This document shows, piece by piece, positions 26,319-36,192 of a DNA stretch of 64,000 nucleotides. Positions within the stretch are counted from its first letter, which is position 1, and each line of letters opens with the position of its first letter. The notes beneath the pieces were generated by a model. That model saw only the letters and a list, made by a program, of their open reading frames with translations. It did not search any database and had not been told where the DNA came from. Made by a program: the position numbers and the translations under genes. The DNA comes from Cohaesibacter celericrescens (lineage in GTDB: Bacteria > Pseudomonadota > Alphaproteobacteria > Rhizobiales > Cohaesibacteraceae), in the NCBI RefSeq assembly GCF_002866925.1, contig NZ_PKUQ01000014.1, forward strand, positions 1 through 64,000, written 5' to 3'.

Positions 26319-29300
26319 TTACAACTTGCTGCCAGCGCCAAGAACCCGTGATGGGTCTGGACCAGCGTTCATTTGAGAGAATTCCTCATAGGACTGGAAC
26401 TTCTCGTGAATGGCTTTCTGTGCCTCTTCCAGCAATGCAGTGGCCTCTCCAGGGCGACTGGCGGCCAGCGCGCTGTAACGCAATTCACTATAGGCATAGT
26501 CCTGGAATGGGAGGTTGGGCCTGGGTGAATCAAGCATGAATGGAGGCTGTCCCATGTCATAAAGCGCAGGGTCATAGCGCAGCAGCGGCCAATATCCAGA
26601 TGCAACCGCCTTGTCCTGCTGGTTCAGGCCATTGCGCAGATTGTAGCCATGGGCGATGCAATGGCTGTAGGCCAAGATGATTGAAGGTCCATCATAGGCT
26701 TCGGCTTCACGGAAGGCTTGAAGAGTTTGTTGTGGGTTGGCTCCGAAGGCCACCTGAGCGACATAAACATTGCCATAGGCAATCGCTTGCATGGCAAGAT
26801 CTTTACGTTGGGTTCGTTTGCCCGCCGCAGCAAATTTCGCGATGGCCCCCAATGGGGTGGCCTTGGATGCTTGGCCGCCTGTGTTGGAGTAAACCTCGGT
26901 ATCCATAACCAGAATGTTGACGTTACGCCCGCTGGCCAGCACGTGGTCAAGGCCGCCGTAACCAATGTCATAGGCCCAGCCATCGCCGCCGACAATCCAG
27001 ACAGAACGGCGCACCAGATGATCAACAACAGAGAGTAGGTGATCAACCTCGGAGTTGCCCTTCATGGTTAGCAGTTTGGTCTTCAGAGATGCGATCCGTT
27101 CTCGTTGGTTCCGTATTTCTGATTCACGGATTTGCGGTGCTTCCAAAATATCAGCGACTAGCTCTTCACCAAGTTTGCTAGCCAGTTGCTTTATCAAGCC
27201 GGAGGCGACTTCGAGATGTTTGTCCGCAGCGAGTCGGAAGCCCAAACCAAATTCGGCGTTGTCTTCGAACAGTGAGTTGGCCCAAGCCGGTCCGCGGCCC
27301 TCTTCGTTTTTCGTCCAAGGAGTGACCGGCAGGTTGCCGCCATAGATTGAGGAACAGCCGGTGGCATTGGCGACCATCAAGCGGTCCCCGAACAACTGGG
27401 AGAGCAGTTTGACATAAGGGGTCTCGCCACAACCGGCACAGGAACCAGGAAATTCGAACAAGGGCTCAAGGAACTGAACGCCGCGAACGTTGGCAAAGTC
27501 AACGCGGGAGCGGTCGTTGATGGGCAGGGTTTCGAAAAAGCTGAGACTGTCACGTTGATATTCAACCAGATCACCGCTGGCGGTGGTCTTGTCATGCATA
27601 TTGATGGCCTTGACGCCGGGTTCAATCGGGCTGGTCGCTGGACAGGCTTCAACGCAGAGACCGCAGCCTGTGCAATCCTCTAGATAGAAGGCAAGCGAGA
27701 AGTGAGCGCCGGGGTAGCCGCGCGCATTGACCGGAGCCGATTTGAAGGTATCCGGCGCTTTTTCCAGTGCATCATCATCGAAGTATTTGGCGCGAATGAC
27801 CGAGTGTGGGCAAACAAAGCTACACTGACCACATTGGATGCACATCTCCTGTTCCCAGATGGGGACTTCTTCGGCGATGTTGCGTTTTTCCCATTGTGCT
27901 GTGCCAGAAGGGAAGGTGCCGTCGACAGGCAATGCGCTGACGGGGATGTTGTCGCCTAGGCCTTCCATCATTTGGGCTGTCACTTTGCGCACGAATTCTG
28001 GCGCACGTGGCGGCACGATGGACGTGCGGTTTAAAGCACCTGACGGTTGGTCGGGCACAGTCACTTCGGTCAATCCAGCCAAAGCGCCATCAACTGCGGC
28101 AAAATTCTGCTCGACGATGTGGCTGCCTTTGCGGGCGTAGGATTTCTTGATCGATTGTTTGATTTTGGCGATGGCTTCATCACGTGGCAAGACGCCCGAA
28201 AGTGCAAAGAAACAGGTTTGCAAGATCGTATTCGTACGAGAGCCTAGCCCCACTTTTCGTGCTGCGGAAGATGCATCAATGACAAAGAATTTCAGCTCTT
28301 TGTCGATGATCGTCTGCTGCATGTCGGTTGGCAGGTGCGCCCAGACTTTGTCCGCAGGGAAAGGGCAGTTTAGCAAGAATGTTGCACCCTTGGCTGCCAG
28401 TCTTAGCATGTCCATTTTTTGGGTGAAATGGAATTGGTGGCACGCAACAAAATTGGCGCTGGCAACAAGATATGGGGCGTTGATCGGTTTGGGACCAAAG
28501 CGCAAATGCGAGACGGTGACGGAGCCTGATTTGTTGGAATCATAGACGAAGTAACCCTGCGCATAGCGCCCATCTACGCCAGCGATGATTTTTACGCTGT
28601 TTTTGTTGGCCCCGACGGTGCCGTCGGCACCAAGGCCGTAGAAGACAGCACGAACCACATCATCTTTTTCAATGTCATAGCTGGTATCAACGTCGAGGCT
28701 GAGGTGAGTGACATCATCATTGATGCCGACAGTGAAGTTGTTACGCGGTGCGTCTTTGCCCAACTCTTGGAACACGGCTCTTGCCTGAGCGGGGGTGAAA
28801 TCTTTCGATGATAGGCCATAGCGACCGCCAACGATGCGGGGCATGGTTGCCCATTCGCCTTGTGCAACGGCTTGGGCCATAGAGGCGATAATATCAAGAT
28901 AAAGCGGTTCGCCAGTTGCGCCTGGTTCTTTGTTGCGGTCAAGCACAGCGATCTTTTTCACGCTTGTGGGCAGAACGGCCAACATATGTTTGACGGAAAA
29001 AGGTCGATAGAGGCGGATTACCAAGAGCCCGACCTTTTTGCCTCTGGCGAGCATTTCTTCAACCGTTTGCTGTACGATCTCAATACCAGACCCCATAGCG
29101 ACGATGACGCGTTCTGCGTCCAGTGCGCCGTAATAGTCAAACGGTTTGTACTGGCGTCCAGTATGGGTCGCGAGGCGGTCCATCGCGTCTTCAACGATTT
29201 GCGGTACGTCGTTATAGAATGTGTTGGAGGCCTCTCGGCCCTGAAAAAACACATCCGGATTTTGCGCTGTGCCGCGCACCACCGGATTGTCCGGGCTCAG

Positions 29301-29930
29301 AGCGCGTGCGCGGTGGGCACGGACCAGATCGTCATCGATCATATCACGGATTTGATCATCGTCGATCATGTCGATGGTGTTGACCTCATGAGAGGTGCGG
29401 AACCCATCGAAAAAGTGCATAAACGGAACGCGGGATTTGAGTGTTGCGGCGTGGCTTACCAGCGCCATGTCATGGGCTTCTTGTACCGAGGCAGAGGCCA
29501 ACATGGCAAAGCCCGTAGAGCGAGCCGCCATGACGTCGGAATGATCACCAAAAATTGACAAGGCATGGGTGGCAATGGCGCGGGCCGCGACATGGAACAC
29601 GGTAGGGGTCAGCTCGCCTGCCACCTTGAACATATTGGGAAGCATGAGCAACAGCCCTTGCGAGGCCGTGAAGGTTGTGGTCAGGGCACCCGCTTGTAAC
29701 GCGCCGTGCAGGGTGCCTGCTGCGCCTGCTTCGCTCTGCATCTGTTGCACAACAGGAACGTTGCCCCAGATGTTCTTGATACCGGCAGAGGTCCATTCGT
29801 CTGCCAGTTCAGCCATATTGGAGGAAGGCGTGATGGGATAGATCGCGCAGACTTCATTGACCCGGTAGGCGATATGGGCAACCGCTGTGTTGCCGTCCAT
29901 TGTATCTTGTTTTGGGGAATGCTCAGACAT
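26319..29930 (-). CDS. nifJ: Pyruvate:ferredoxin (flavodoxin) oxidoreductase
   Basis: About 1203 residues, the single-chain PFOR length. Domain order: N-terminal pyrimidine-binding domain (NTAVAHIAYRVNEVCAIYPITPSSNMAE), domain II/III with NFTVGINDDVTHLSL, two [4Fe-4S] ferredoxin motifs in the middle (CIQCGQCSFVCPHS and CTGCGLCVEACPATS), and a C-terminal TPP-binding part with CAGCGETPY, NATGCSSIYGG and GDGWAYDIGYGGLDHV. It converts pyruvate and CoA to acetyl-CoA, CO2 and reduced ferredoxin/flavodoxin in the cytosol. Its start overlaps the preceding gene by 8 bp with GGAGG inside that gene. The FNR-type box before the operon suggests expression under low oxygen. Confidence 0.95.
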   Translation of the reverse strand: MSEHSPKQDTMDGNTAVAHIAYRVNEVCAIYPITPSSNMAELADEWTSAGIKNIWGNVPVVQQMQSEAGAAGTLHGALQAGALTTTFTASQGLLLMLPNMFKVAGELTPTVFHVAARAIATHALSIFGDHSDVMAARSTGFAMLASASVQEAHDMALVSHAATLKSRVPFMHFFDGFRTSHEVNTIDMIDDDQIRDMIDDDLVRAHRARALSPDNPVVRGTAQNPDVFFQGREASNTFYNDVPQIVEDAMDRLATHTGRQYKPFDYYGALDAERVIVAMGSGIEIVQQTVEEMLARGKKVGLLVIRLYRPFSVKHMLAVLPTSVKKIAVLDRNKEPGATGEPLYLDIIASMAQAVAQGEWATMPRIVGGRYGLSSKDFTPAQARAVFQELGKDAPRNNFTVGINDDVTHLSLDVDTSYDIEKDDVVRAVFYGLGADGTVGANKNSVKIIAGVDGRYAQGYFVYDSNKSGSVTVSHLRFGPKPINAPYLVASANFVACHQFHFTQKMDMLRLAAKGATFLLNCPFPADKVWAHLPTDMQQTIIDKELKFFVIDASSAARKVGLGSRTNTILQTCFFALSGVLPRDEAIAKIKQSIKKSYARKGSHIVEQNFAAVDGALAGLTEVTVPDQPSGALNRTSIVPPRAPEFVRKVTAQMMEGLGDNIPVSALPVDGTFPSGTAQWEKRNIAEEVPIWEQEMCIQCGQCSFVCPHSVIRAKYFDDDALEKAPDTFKSAPVNARGYPGAHFSLAFYLEDCTGCGLCVEACPATSPIEPGVKAINMHDKTTASGDLVEYQRDSLSFFETLPINDRSRVDFANVRGVQFLEPLFEFPGSCAGCGETPYVKLLSQLFGDRLMVANATGCSSIYGGNLPVTPWTKNEEGRGPAWANSLFEDNAEFGLGFRLAADKHLEVASGLIKQLASKLGEELVADILEAPQIRESEIRNQRERIASLKTKLLTMKGNSEVDHLLSVVDHLVRRSVWIVGGDGWAYDIGYGGLDHVLASGRNVNILVMDTEVYSNTGGQASKATPLGAIAKFAAAGKRTQRKDLAMQAIAYGNVYVAQVAFGANPQQTLQAFREAEAYDGPSIILAYSHCIAHGYNLRNGLNQQDKAVASGYWPLLRYDPALYDMGQPPFMLDSPRPNLPFQDYAYSELRYSALAASRPGEATALLEEAQKAIHEKFQSYEEFSQMNAGPDPSRVLGAGSKL

Positions 29931-31563
29931 TGGGGCGTGCCTCCATGATCATGTCGATGGCGTGACAAGGGCATTGGTCATAACAAACCGAGCAGCCGGT
30001 ACATTTGTCCCAATCGACGGTGTAGCCTCTATTTCTGCCAAGTTTGATGATGGCCCCTTCGGGGCATGCCGCCAAACAATTGTCGCATTCATAACAGTCG
30101 CCGCATGAATAGCAGCGCTGGGCCTCATACCGGGCTTCTTCCTCGGTTAGGCCTGACAGGACTTCGCCGAAATTCTCGACGCGTTTTTTTGCTGAAACTT
30201 CGGCTTGTTCCGAAGAGTCTGCATCGGAATAGACCGGCAGGTTCAGTTTGTCGAATGTGACAATGTCGGTCGGAAGCGGTTCTTGATAGGTGGTGCCAGC
30301 CAGCCATGCGTCGATATGGCGAGCGCCTTTTTTGCCGTGCCCTGTTGCTATGGTCACGGATTGATCACCGGGGACCATGTCGCCACCGGCGAATACACCC
30401 GGTACATCGGTCATTTGATTGGGGCCAACAACGACGGTGCCGTTTGAAGAAAAGACCAGTCCGGGCACTTTGTTCAAGAAAGTGCTTTCGGTCTGTTGGC
30501 CGAGGGCTAGAACGACTGCATCTGCTGACAGGGTGTCAAATTCACCGGTTGGTTGCGGTCTGCCGGTTTCATCAATTTCCATGCGTTCGACGGTGAGTTC
30601 GGAGCCTTGAATTTCTTTGATGGTAGTTAGCCATTTGATTTTAACACCTTCGGCCATCGCCTCGTCAGCTTCAAAATCATGGGCAGGCATATGTTCCCGA
30701 TCGCGGCGATAGACAATCATGGTCTCGGCGGCGCCAAGGCGTTTGGCTGTGCGGGCCGCATCCATTGCGGTGTTGCCACCGCCATAAACAATGACCCTGC
30801 GGCCAAGGAGAGGCGGATGTCCATCTGATGTGTCGTGTAACAAATTAACGGCATCGAGCACTTGGACTGCATCGCGGGCCGGTATGTCGACCCGGCGGCT
30901 CATTCCTGCCCCGATGGCGATATAGGCTGCATCGAAACTGCCCAGTTCCATCTCTTCCAGCAGGTCCGTGACCTTGTGGTTGGTTACGATCTTGACGCCG
31001 AGTGCTTCGATGCGTGCCACTTCTTGAGCGAGTTCTTCGCGCGGCATCCGGTAGGCTGGAATGCCAAAATGCATCATGCCACCAGCAATGGGGCCTGCTT
31101 CAAAGATTTCGACTTCGTGGCCCAAGCGTGCCAAATGATAGGCAGCAGACAGACCGGATGGTCCTGCGCCTACAATGAGAATTTTTTTGCCACTGTCAGG
31201 GCGGATTTTTTTGAAGGCCCAGTTTTCTTTGTTGGCCAAGTCACCCAAAAAGCGCTCCACTGCGTGGATGGAAACCGAATCGTCTACCTGACCTCGGTTG
31301 CAGCCTTGTTCGCAAGGATGATAGCAAACCCGGCCATGCACAGCAGGCATAGGGTTTTCAGCTGTCAAGATTTCCCAAGCTTTGTGATAGTCGCCTGCTT
31401 GAGCCGCTGATAGCCATTCGCGAATGTTTTCGCCAGCAGGGCAGACATTGCTGCAGGGTGGAGTCAGAGTGACATAACGAGGCTTTTTTTGTCGCGTTGG
31501 GCCTGCGCCGGAGGGGATGGTCAAGTCGACAACTGGCGTGAAGTCCTGATGTTTGGAACTCAT
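29923..31563 (-). CDS. GltD-like NAD(P)-dependent oxidoreductase with C-terminal ferredoxin domain
   Basis: About 546 residues. The N-terminal Cys-rich helical domain (PPCSNVCPAGENIREW, CYHPCEQGCNRG) and two Rossmann folds (ILIVGAGPSGLSAAYHLARL for FAD, VIVYGGGNTAMDAARTAKRL for NAD(P)H) match the small subunit of glutamate synthase and NfnB. Unlike plain GltD, the C-terminus adds a Cys-rich ferredoxin part (CYSCGDCYECDNC, CTGCSVCYDQCPCHAI), giving further [4Fe-4S] clusters. No glutamate-synthase large subunit is present, so it probably passes electrons between NifJ-reduced ferredoxin and NAD(P)+ (inference). First gene of the nifJ operon; RBS AGAAGGG. Confidence 0.88.
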   Translation of the reverse strand: MSSKHQDFTPVVDLTIPSGAGPTRQKKPRYVTLTPPCSNVCPAGENIREWLSAAQAGDYHKAWEILTAENPMPAVHGRVCYHPCEQGCNRGQVDDSVSIHAVERFLGDLANKENWAFKKIRPDSGKKILIVGAGPSGLSAAYHLARLGHEVEIFEAGPIAGGMMHFGIPAYRMPREELAQEVARIEALGVKIVTNHKVTDLLEEMELGSFDAAYIAIGAGMSRRVDIPARDAVQVLDAVNLLHDTSDGHPPLLGRRVIVYGGGNTAMDAARTAKRLGAAETMIVYRRDREHMPAHDFEADEAMAEGVKIKWLTTIKEIQGSELTVERMEIDETGRPQPTGEFDTLSADAVVLALGQQTESTFLNKVPGLVFSSNGTVVVGPNQMTDVPGVFAGGDMVPGDQSVTIATGHGKKGARHIDAWLAGTTYQEPLPTDIVTFDKLNLPVYSDADSSEQAEVSAKKRVENFGEVLSGLTEEEARYEAQRCYSCGDCYECDNCLAACPEGAIIKLGRNRGYTVDWDKCTGCSVCYDQCPCHAIDMIMEARPNV

Positions 31564-31628
31564 GAAATGGGCCCTTCTGTGGGTGCATTGGTCTTTTTCT
31601 GGCTTAGATAGTTCACTGCACAGAGGCG

Positions 31629-31642
31629 TTGATTTTGATCAA
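31629..31642. promoter_or_regulatory. FNR/FixK-type box upstream of the nifJ operon
   Basis: TTGATTTTGATCAA is a perfect match to the TTGAT-N4-ATCAA consensus of FNR/FixK/FnrL regulators. Its centre is 72 bp before the start of the GltD-like gene, which fits a class II activator site with transcription starting near 31594. This predicts oxygen-controlled expression. Confidence 0.85.
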
Positions 31643-31820
31643 TTGGCAAAATTTGATATGCAGATTTGCGGTGTCGGAGACATGGTGTTAAATGAATTTG
31701 AATATTCGAATAATTCTAAGCTGCTGTAAAGTCATGCCAATTTTAAAGAAAGGGCTCCGTAATTTCGGCTTTTCTAGCGAGGAATAATAATGCTGCAGAT
31801 TTAGAGATGCTTTGAATACA

Positions 31821-31836
31821 TTAAAGTATACTTTAA
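31821..31836. promoter_or_regulatory. 16-bp perfect palindrome in the nifJ/icd intergenic region
   Basis: TTAAAGTATACTTTAA is perfectly symmetric. It sits in the 842-bp gene-free stretch 31564-32405, the longest in the window, which is AT-rich in its first half. Apart from this palindrome and the FNR box I see only a GGGCT-GGC-AGCCC mini-hairpin near 32269. Short reading frames here lack ribosome sites. Confidence 0.4.
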
Positions 31837-32405
31837 ATTTGTGATGCCGTAACGAATATGCGTAATTTTGTTGTTGGGGGAAACCAGTAGAGAGGTCCTT
31901 CAAATGGTGCCTAATTGTAACAAAACGGGGGCCATTGATCTGCGTTGGCTTGATTTGGCTGTATTTGGTGAATGCGACAGATGTTGAATATCAATGCCTT
32001 GTTCTTGGGACTAAAGACTTGGTCAGCACTTTGGTTTTGCGGGACAAATTTGTGGCAAGCCCAGATATATAGAGCACTCCATGCTTGAATGTCGAACGCG
32101 GGTTGGCGCATAGTGCGCTCGCGTGGAGCAGGTTTCTTACTCCCGATAAGCCTCGTTACGCGATTTAGTATTTTGGCAATTGTTCGGTTGGTACTGAATG
32201 ATTGAGATTTTGAACCACTTGGCCTTTTCTTTGATGAGATCTGCCCCGTTGGGCGATCTTCAACGAAAGGGCTGGCAGCCCGGCTGCTTCAAGTTTTACG
32301 TATATCCCATTGAGAAATGATCCTGCCAAGTCAGGCACTTTTCAAGTTAGGCAGCTTTTAATTGGGTGTGCGCTAAGGAATTCGAGAACCGGAAAGGTAA
32401 TTAAT

Positions 32406-34628
32406 ATGGCAGATCAAACCACCCCTGATATCATTTATACGACTGTAGACGAAGCGCCAGAACTGGCGAGCGCATCGTTCTTGCCAATTATTCGCGCCTT
32501 TGCAGATGCTGCAGGCATTAAGGTTGGCACCAAGGATATTTCCCTTGCTGGTCGAATTATTTCCACCTTCCCGGAAAATCTGACTGATGCCCAGCGTCAA
32601 AGCGACGATCTGGCTGAATTGGGTGAGTTGGTAAAAACTCCAGGCGCCAACGTGATCAAGTTGCCAAACGTATCTGCTTCTGTGCCCCAGTTGGTTGCCG
32701 CTATCCAAGAGCTTCAAGCGCAGGGCTATAATCTGCCGAGCTATCCAGAAGAGCCATCAAATGCAGATGAAGAAGCAATCAAGGCTCGTTATGATGCAAT
32801 AAAGGGCTCTGCCGTAAACCCGGTTTTGCGTGAAGGCAACTCTGATCGCCGTGCTGCAAAAGCCGTGAAAAATTATGCTCAAAAGAACCCGCATTCGATG
32901 GGCAAGTGGGCATCTGACAGTAAAACGCATGTTGCGTCTATGTCAGGCAACGACTTTTATGCCAATGAGAAAGCCGCGACCTTGACTGCCGATCAGGCTG
33001 GTGCCGCGAAAATTGAATTTGTCGCTAAAGATGGCGCTGTGACCGTTTTGAAAGATGGTTGGGTGTTGGGTGATGGCACCGTGGTTGATGGGACTTTTAT
33101 GTCCGCAAAGGCTTTGTCTGCTTTCCTTGCTGAAGAAATTGAAAATACCAAAAAAGACGGCATCATGTTCTCGTTGCACATGAAGGCCACGATGATGAAG
33201 GTTTCAGACCCCATCATTTTTGGGCACGCAGTGAAAGCTTGGTTGGCCCCTGTTTTTGACAAATATGGCGACGCTCTGGCGGCCGCCGGTGTGAATCCCA
33301 ACTCTGGTATGGGCGACGTTTTGGCTCGGATTGCCGAAATGCCGAATGCGGCTGAAATACAGGCAGACATTGATGCGCTGAATGCAGAGCGTCCGTCCAT
33401 TTATATGGTAGACAGCGACAAAGGTATCACCAACCTGCATGTGCCTTCTGATGTTATTATCGATGCGTCCATGCCTGCTGTTATCCGTGCTGGCGGTAAA
33501 GGCTGGGACGAGACCGGATCCAAGGGCGATTTGAATTGCGTCATTCCGGATAATTGTTACGCAACCATCTATGATGAAAGCATCAAATTCTTCAAAGAAA
33601 ATGGTGCATTGGATGTTGCTACCGCTGGTTCAGTTGCTAACGTTGGTCTGATGGCCCAGAAAGCCGAAGAATATGGTTCTCATCCAACCACTTTCGAGGC
33701 CCCTGCAGAGGGTAGCATTCGTATCGTTCTTGCCAACGGAGAAGCATTGCTGAGCCATGATGTTGAAAAAGGCGATATCTGGCGCGCTTGCACTGTGAAC
33801 AAAGCGCCTATTGAAAACTGGATCCAACTGGCTTTGGATCGTCAGCGTCTTACAGGATCTGAGGCAATCTTCTGGCTCGATGCCAACCGTGCCCATGATG
33901 CAGAGTTGATCAAATATGTGACGCCTGCATTGGAAGCGGCTGGCGTTGCTGACAAGTTTTCTATTATGGCGCCGCGTGAAGCGACCCGTGCTTCGTTGAA
34001 CACTATCACTGCAGGCAAAGATTCCATTGCCATCACCGGCAATGTGTTGCGTGATTATCTGACCGATCTGTTCCCGATCCTTGAACTGGGTACTTCGGCC
34101 AAAATGCTGTCGATTGTTAAATTGATGAATGGTGGTGGCTTGTTCGAGACGGGCGCAGGCGGGTCTGCACCAAAGCATGTTCAGCAGTTGGTTTCTCAAA
34201 ACCATTTGCGCTGGGATTCAATGGGTGAATTCTGTGCCTTGGGTGAAAGCCTGAATTTCTTGGCTGACAGCAAAGGTAACAGTAAGGCTGGCGTGCTTGG
34301 CGTGGCAGCGGAAGCTGCAACACAGGGCATTCTGGACAACAACAGATCACCGTCCCGTAAAGTGGGTGAGCCAGACAATCGTGATAGCCATTACTGGTTT
34401 GCGCGATATTGGGCTGAGGCTCTGACTGCCCAGACAGACGATGCCGCATTGGCAGCCCATTTTGCGCCCATTGCAAAAGCGCTGGCTGAAGGTGAGACTG
34501 CAATCTTGGCTGAGTTGGCCGCGGCGCAGGGCCCAGCTGCTGACATTGGTGGTTATTACCACCCCGCCGCTGAGAAAAAAGCCTCGGTTATGCGCCCAAG
34601 CGCGACGTTTAATGCGATTATTGGCTGA
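32406..34628 (+). CDS. icd: NADP-dependent isocitrate dehydrogenase, monomeric type
   Basis: About 740 residues, the size of the monomeric IDH-II family (Azotobacter, Corynebacterium), oxidatively decarboxylating isocitrate in the TCA cycle. Diagnostic stretches: [20 protein letters not shown] at the N-terminus, [85 protein letters not shown] and [22 protein letters not shown]. The start at 32406 begins the family similarity; the frame stays open back to 32310 without similarity. Monocistronic, ended by a strong terminator. Confidence 0.96.
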   Translation: MADQTTPDIIYTTVDEAPELASASFLPIIRAFADAAGIKVGTKDISLAGRIISTFPENLTDAQRQSDDLAELGELVKTPGANVIKLPNVSASVPQLVAAIQELQAQGYNLPSYPEEPSNADEEAIKARYDAIKGSAVNPVLREGNSDRRAAKAVKNYAQKNPHSMGKWASDSKTHVASMSGNDFYANEKAATLTADQAGAAKIEFVAKDGAVTVLKDGWVLGDGTVVDGTFMSAKALSAFLAEEIENTKKDGIMFSLHMKATMMKVSDPIIFGHAVKAWLAPVFDKYGDALAAAGVNPNSGMGDVLARIAEMPNAAEIQADIDALNAERPSIYMVDSDKGITNLHVPSDVIIDASMPAVIRAGGKGWDETGSKGDLNCVIPDNCYATIYDESIKFFKENGALDVATAGSVANVGLMAQKAEEYGSHPTTFEAPAEGSIRIVLANGEALLSHDVEKGDIWRACTVNKAPIENWIQLALDRQRLTGSEAIFWLDANRAHDAELIKYVTPALEAAGVADKFSIMAPREATRASLNTITAGKDSIAITGNVLRDYLTDLFPILELGTSAKMLSIVKLMNGGGLFETGAGGSAPKHVQQLVSQNHLRWDSMGEFCALGESLNFLADSKGNSKAGVLGVAAEAATQGILDNNRSPSRKVGEPDNRDSHYWFARYWAEALTAQTDDAALAAHFAPIAKALAEGETAILAELAAAQGPAADIGGYYHPAAEKKASVMRPSATFNAIIG

Positions 34629-34656
34629 TCTGTAAGCTCGTTTATGTCGTTTAGAA

Positions 34657-34685
34657 AGCGCCCGGTTCTGCCGGGCGCTTTTTTT
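34657..34685 (+). terminator. Rho-independent terminator of icd
   Basis: AGCGCCCGG (34657-34665), 5-nt loop, CCGGGCGCT (34671-34679), then seven T residues. Confidence 0.95.
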
Positions 34686-34773
34686 GTCGCGGGATGAAGA
34701 GGAGGCTATGACTTGATTTCTGATGTTATCAGGCCAATGCTGATCCCCTTGCAAATTGACTGATGAGACTGTG

Positions 34774-35733
34774 ATGGATAGCAGACCGCCGTTTGGCTTA
34801 CGCAATCGCCATATCAATACGATTTTTGGTAACAATGGACCGCGCAAGTGGTTGGTGGCCAAGCGGGCCAAACAAATGAACGCGGCCAGTACAGAGGTAG
34901 TTTTGAACTGTAGTGATGGCGTGAGATTGCATGGATTACACACTCCAGGGCGGGACCCATCGCGCGGCATGATCGTGCTGCTGCACGGGTGGGAGGGCAA
35001 TGCCAACTCCACTTATTTGCAATCTGTCTCAGCAGCTTTGTATGAACAGGGCTTTTCAATTTTTCGGCTGCATATGCGGGATCATGGCCCTAGTCATCAT
35101 CTCAATCATGATCCGTTTTTGGCCGTTCGCTTAACCGAAATACTGGACGCGATGGAGCAAATCTGCATGATCTATCCGCATCGCTATGTCGGGTTGACCG
35201 GATTTTCTCTAGGGGCAAATCTGGTGGTGCGGGTGGCGGCCAATCTGGCGGATCGCGGGATGCACGTGGATCAGGTCGTTGCTGTGTCGCCGCCGATTGA
35301 TCCAGAGCAGGCGGCTTTTTCGATCCAGAAATTCTTTATCTATAATCGCTATTTCTGCGCCAAATGGCAAAGGTCGTTTGAAAAGAAGATCGCCTTGTTT
35401 GAGGACTATCAGGCCCATACAGATTTGCTTGGCCACACTGACATTATAGCTATGCATGAGGATTTTGTGCCGCGCTTTTCAAATCATGCAACCGCTTCAA
35501 GTTACTTTCGTGCTTATGCGCTCAATGAGCACAATCTCAAACGAATGGATGCGCCTTGCCACATTGTTATGGTTGAGGATGATCCGATTATTCCCGTCGA
35601 GAGCAGCGCTTTATTACCAAAGCTGGACGGTATGACTTTGCAAATTGTGCCCTATGGCGGGCATTGCGGGTTCCTGTCGGGCTATCACCTGAATAGTTGG
35701 ATTGACGGGGTATTGGTTGATTTGTTCTGTTGA
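34774..35733 (+). CDS. YheT-family alpha/beta hydrolase
   Basis: About 319 residues. Alpha/beta-hydrolase fold with the YheT-type N-terminus (PPFGLRNRHINTIFGN) and LLHGWEGNANSTYLQSVSAALYEQG for the oxyanion loop. The nucleophile elbow is GFSLGAN (Ser), the acid is probably Asp in MVEDDPIIP, and the His is in YGGHCGFLSG. Substrate unknown; relatives act on short or medium acyl esters. The ATG at 34774 is chosen; an in-frame TTG at 34756 would add six residues. Confidence 0.85.
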   Translation: MDSRPPFGLRNRHINTIFGNNGPRKWLVAKRAKQMNAASTEVVLNCSDGVRLHGLHTPGRDPSRGMIVLLHGWEGNANSTYLQSVSAALYEQGFSIFRLHMRDHGPSHHLNHDPFLAVRLTEILDAMEQICMIYPHRYVGLTGFSLGANLVVRVAANLADRGMHVDQVVAVSPPIDPEQAAFSIQKFFIYNRYFCAKWQRSFEKKIALFEDYQAHTDLLGHTDIIAMHEDFVPRFSNHATASSYFRAYALNEHNLKRMDAPCHIVMVEDDPIIPVESSALLPKLDGMTLQIVPYGGHCGFLSGYHLNSWIDGVLVDLFC

Positions 35734-36064
35734 CGCAGGCTTGCCTGTTGATTTTTTGTCGCTACGCGCCTCGACGCGTTTTAAAGCTTTCGATCTCGTT
35801 GTCGATGCGATTTTCTGTCTGAACTCTTTGGTCAGGTGTTGTGCGATAAGGAAAAATGCTGATAAATCAACCTTTAAGAGAAATTGTTTTTTGATGTTTG
35901 GGCAGGACTATGCTGTGGCCGCCGGCATTCTACCCATAATCTAAGTCCTTATTATAGGCTTCATATGCATTCATCTCAGGCGTCGCGCAGGAGCTATGCA
36001 ATACATGAATTTGACTGTGAGCGTCGTTTGGTGCAAATGAAGTGAAACTAAAGGCTAATTTGCC

Positions 36065-36090
36065 TATTCGGGGGCAGTCATTCCCGAATA
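36065..36090. promoter_or_regulatory. Inverted repeat upstream of iolG-like gene
   Basis: TATTCGGG (36065-36072) and CCCGAATA (36083-36090) with a 10-nt spacer, about 103 bp before the gene start. It could be an operator or a hairpin in the leader. The remainder of the gene-free stretch 35734-36192 shows no element I can support. Confidence 0.45.
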
Positions 36091-36192
36091 TTGGTGAATA
36101 GTGTTGAACGGGCCAGGGATGCAATCATCCTGTCACATAGAACCGTTTCAACGACGTGCCTGTTTGTATGTATGGTTATTGGAGAGAAAAAT

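Noticed and set aside
31688..32111. Short minus-strand open frames (71 and 66 codons) in the nifJ/icd gap
   Set aside because: No ribosome site, AT-driven composition and no recognisable protein features; treated as non-coding.
35702..36124. Short open frames after the YheT-like gene on both strands
   Set aside because: They lack ribosome sites and any family resemblance; the first overlaps the YheT-like gene in another frame.
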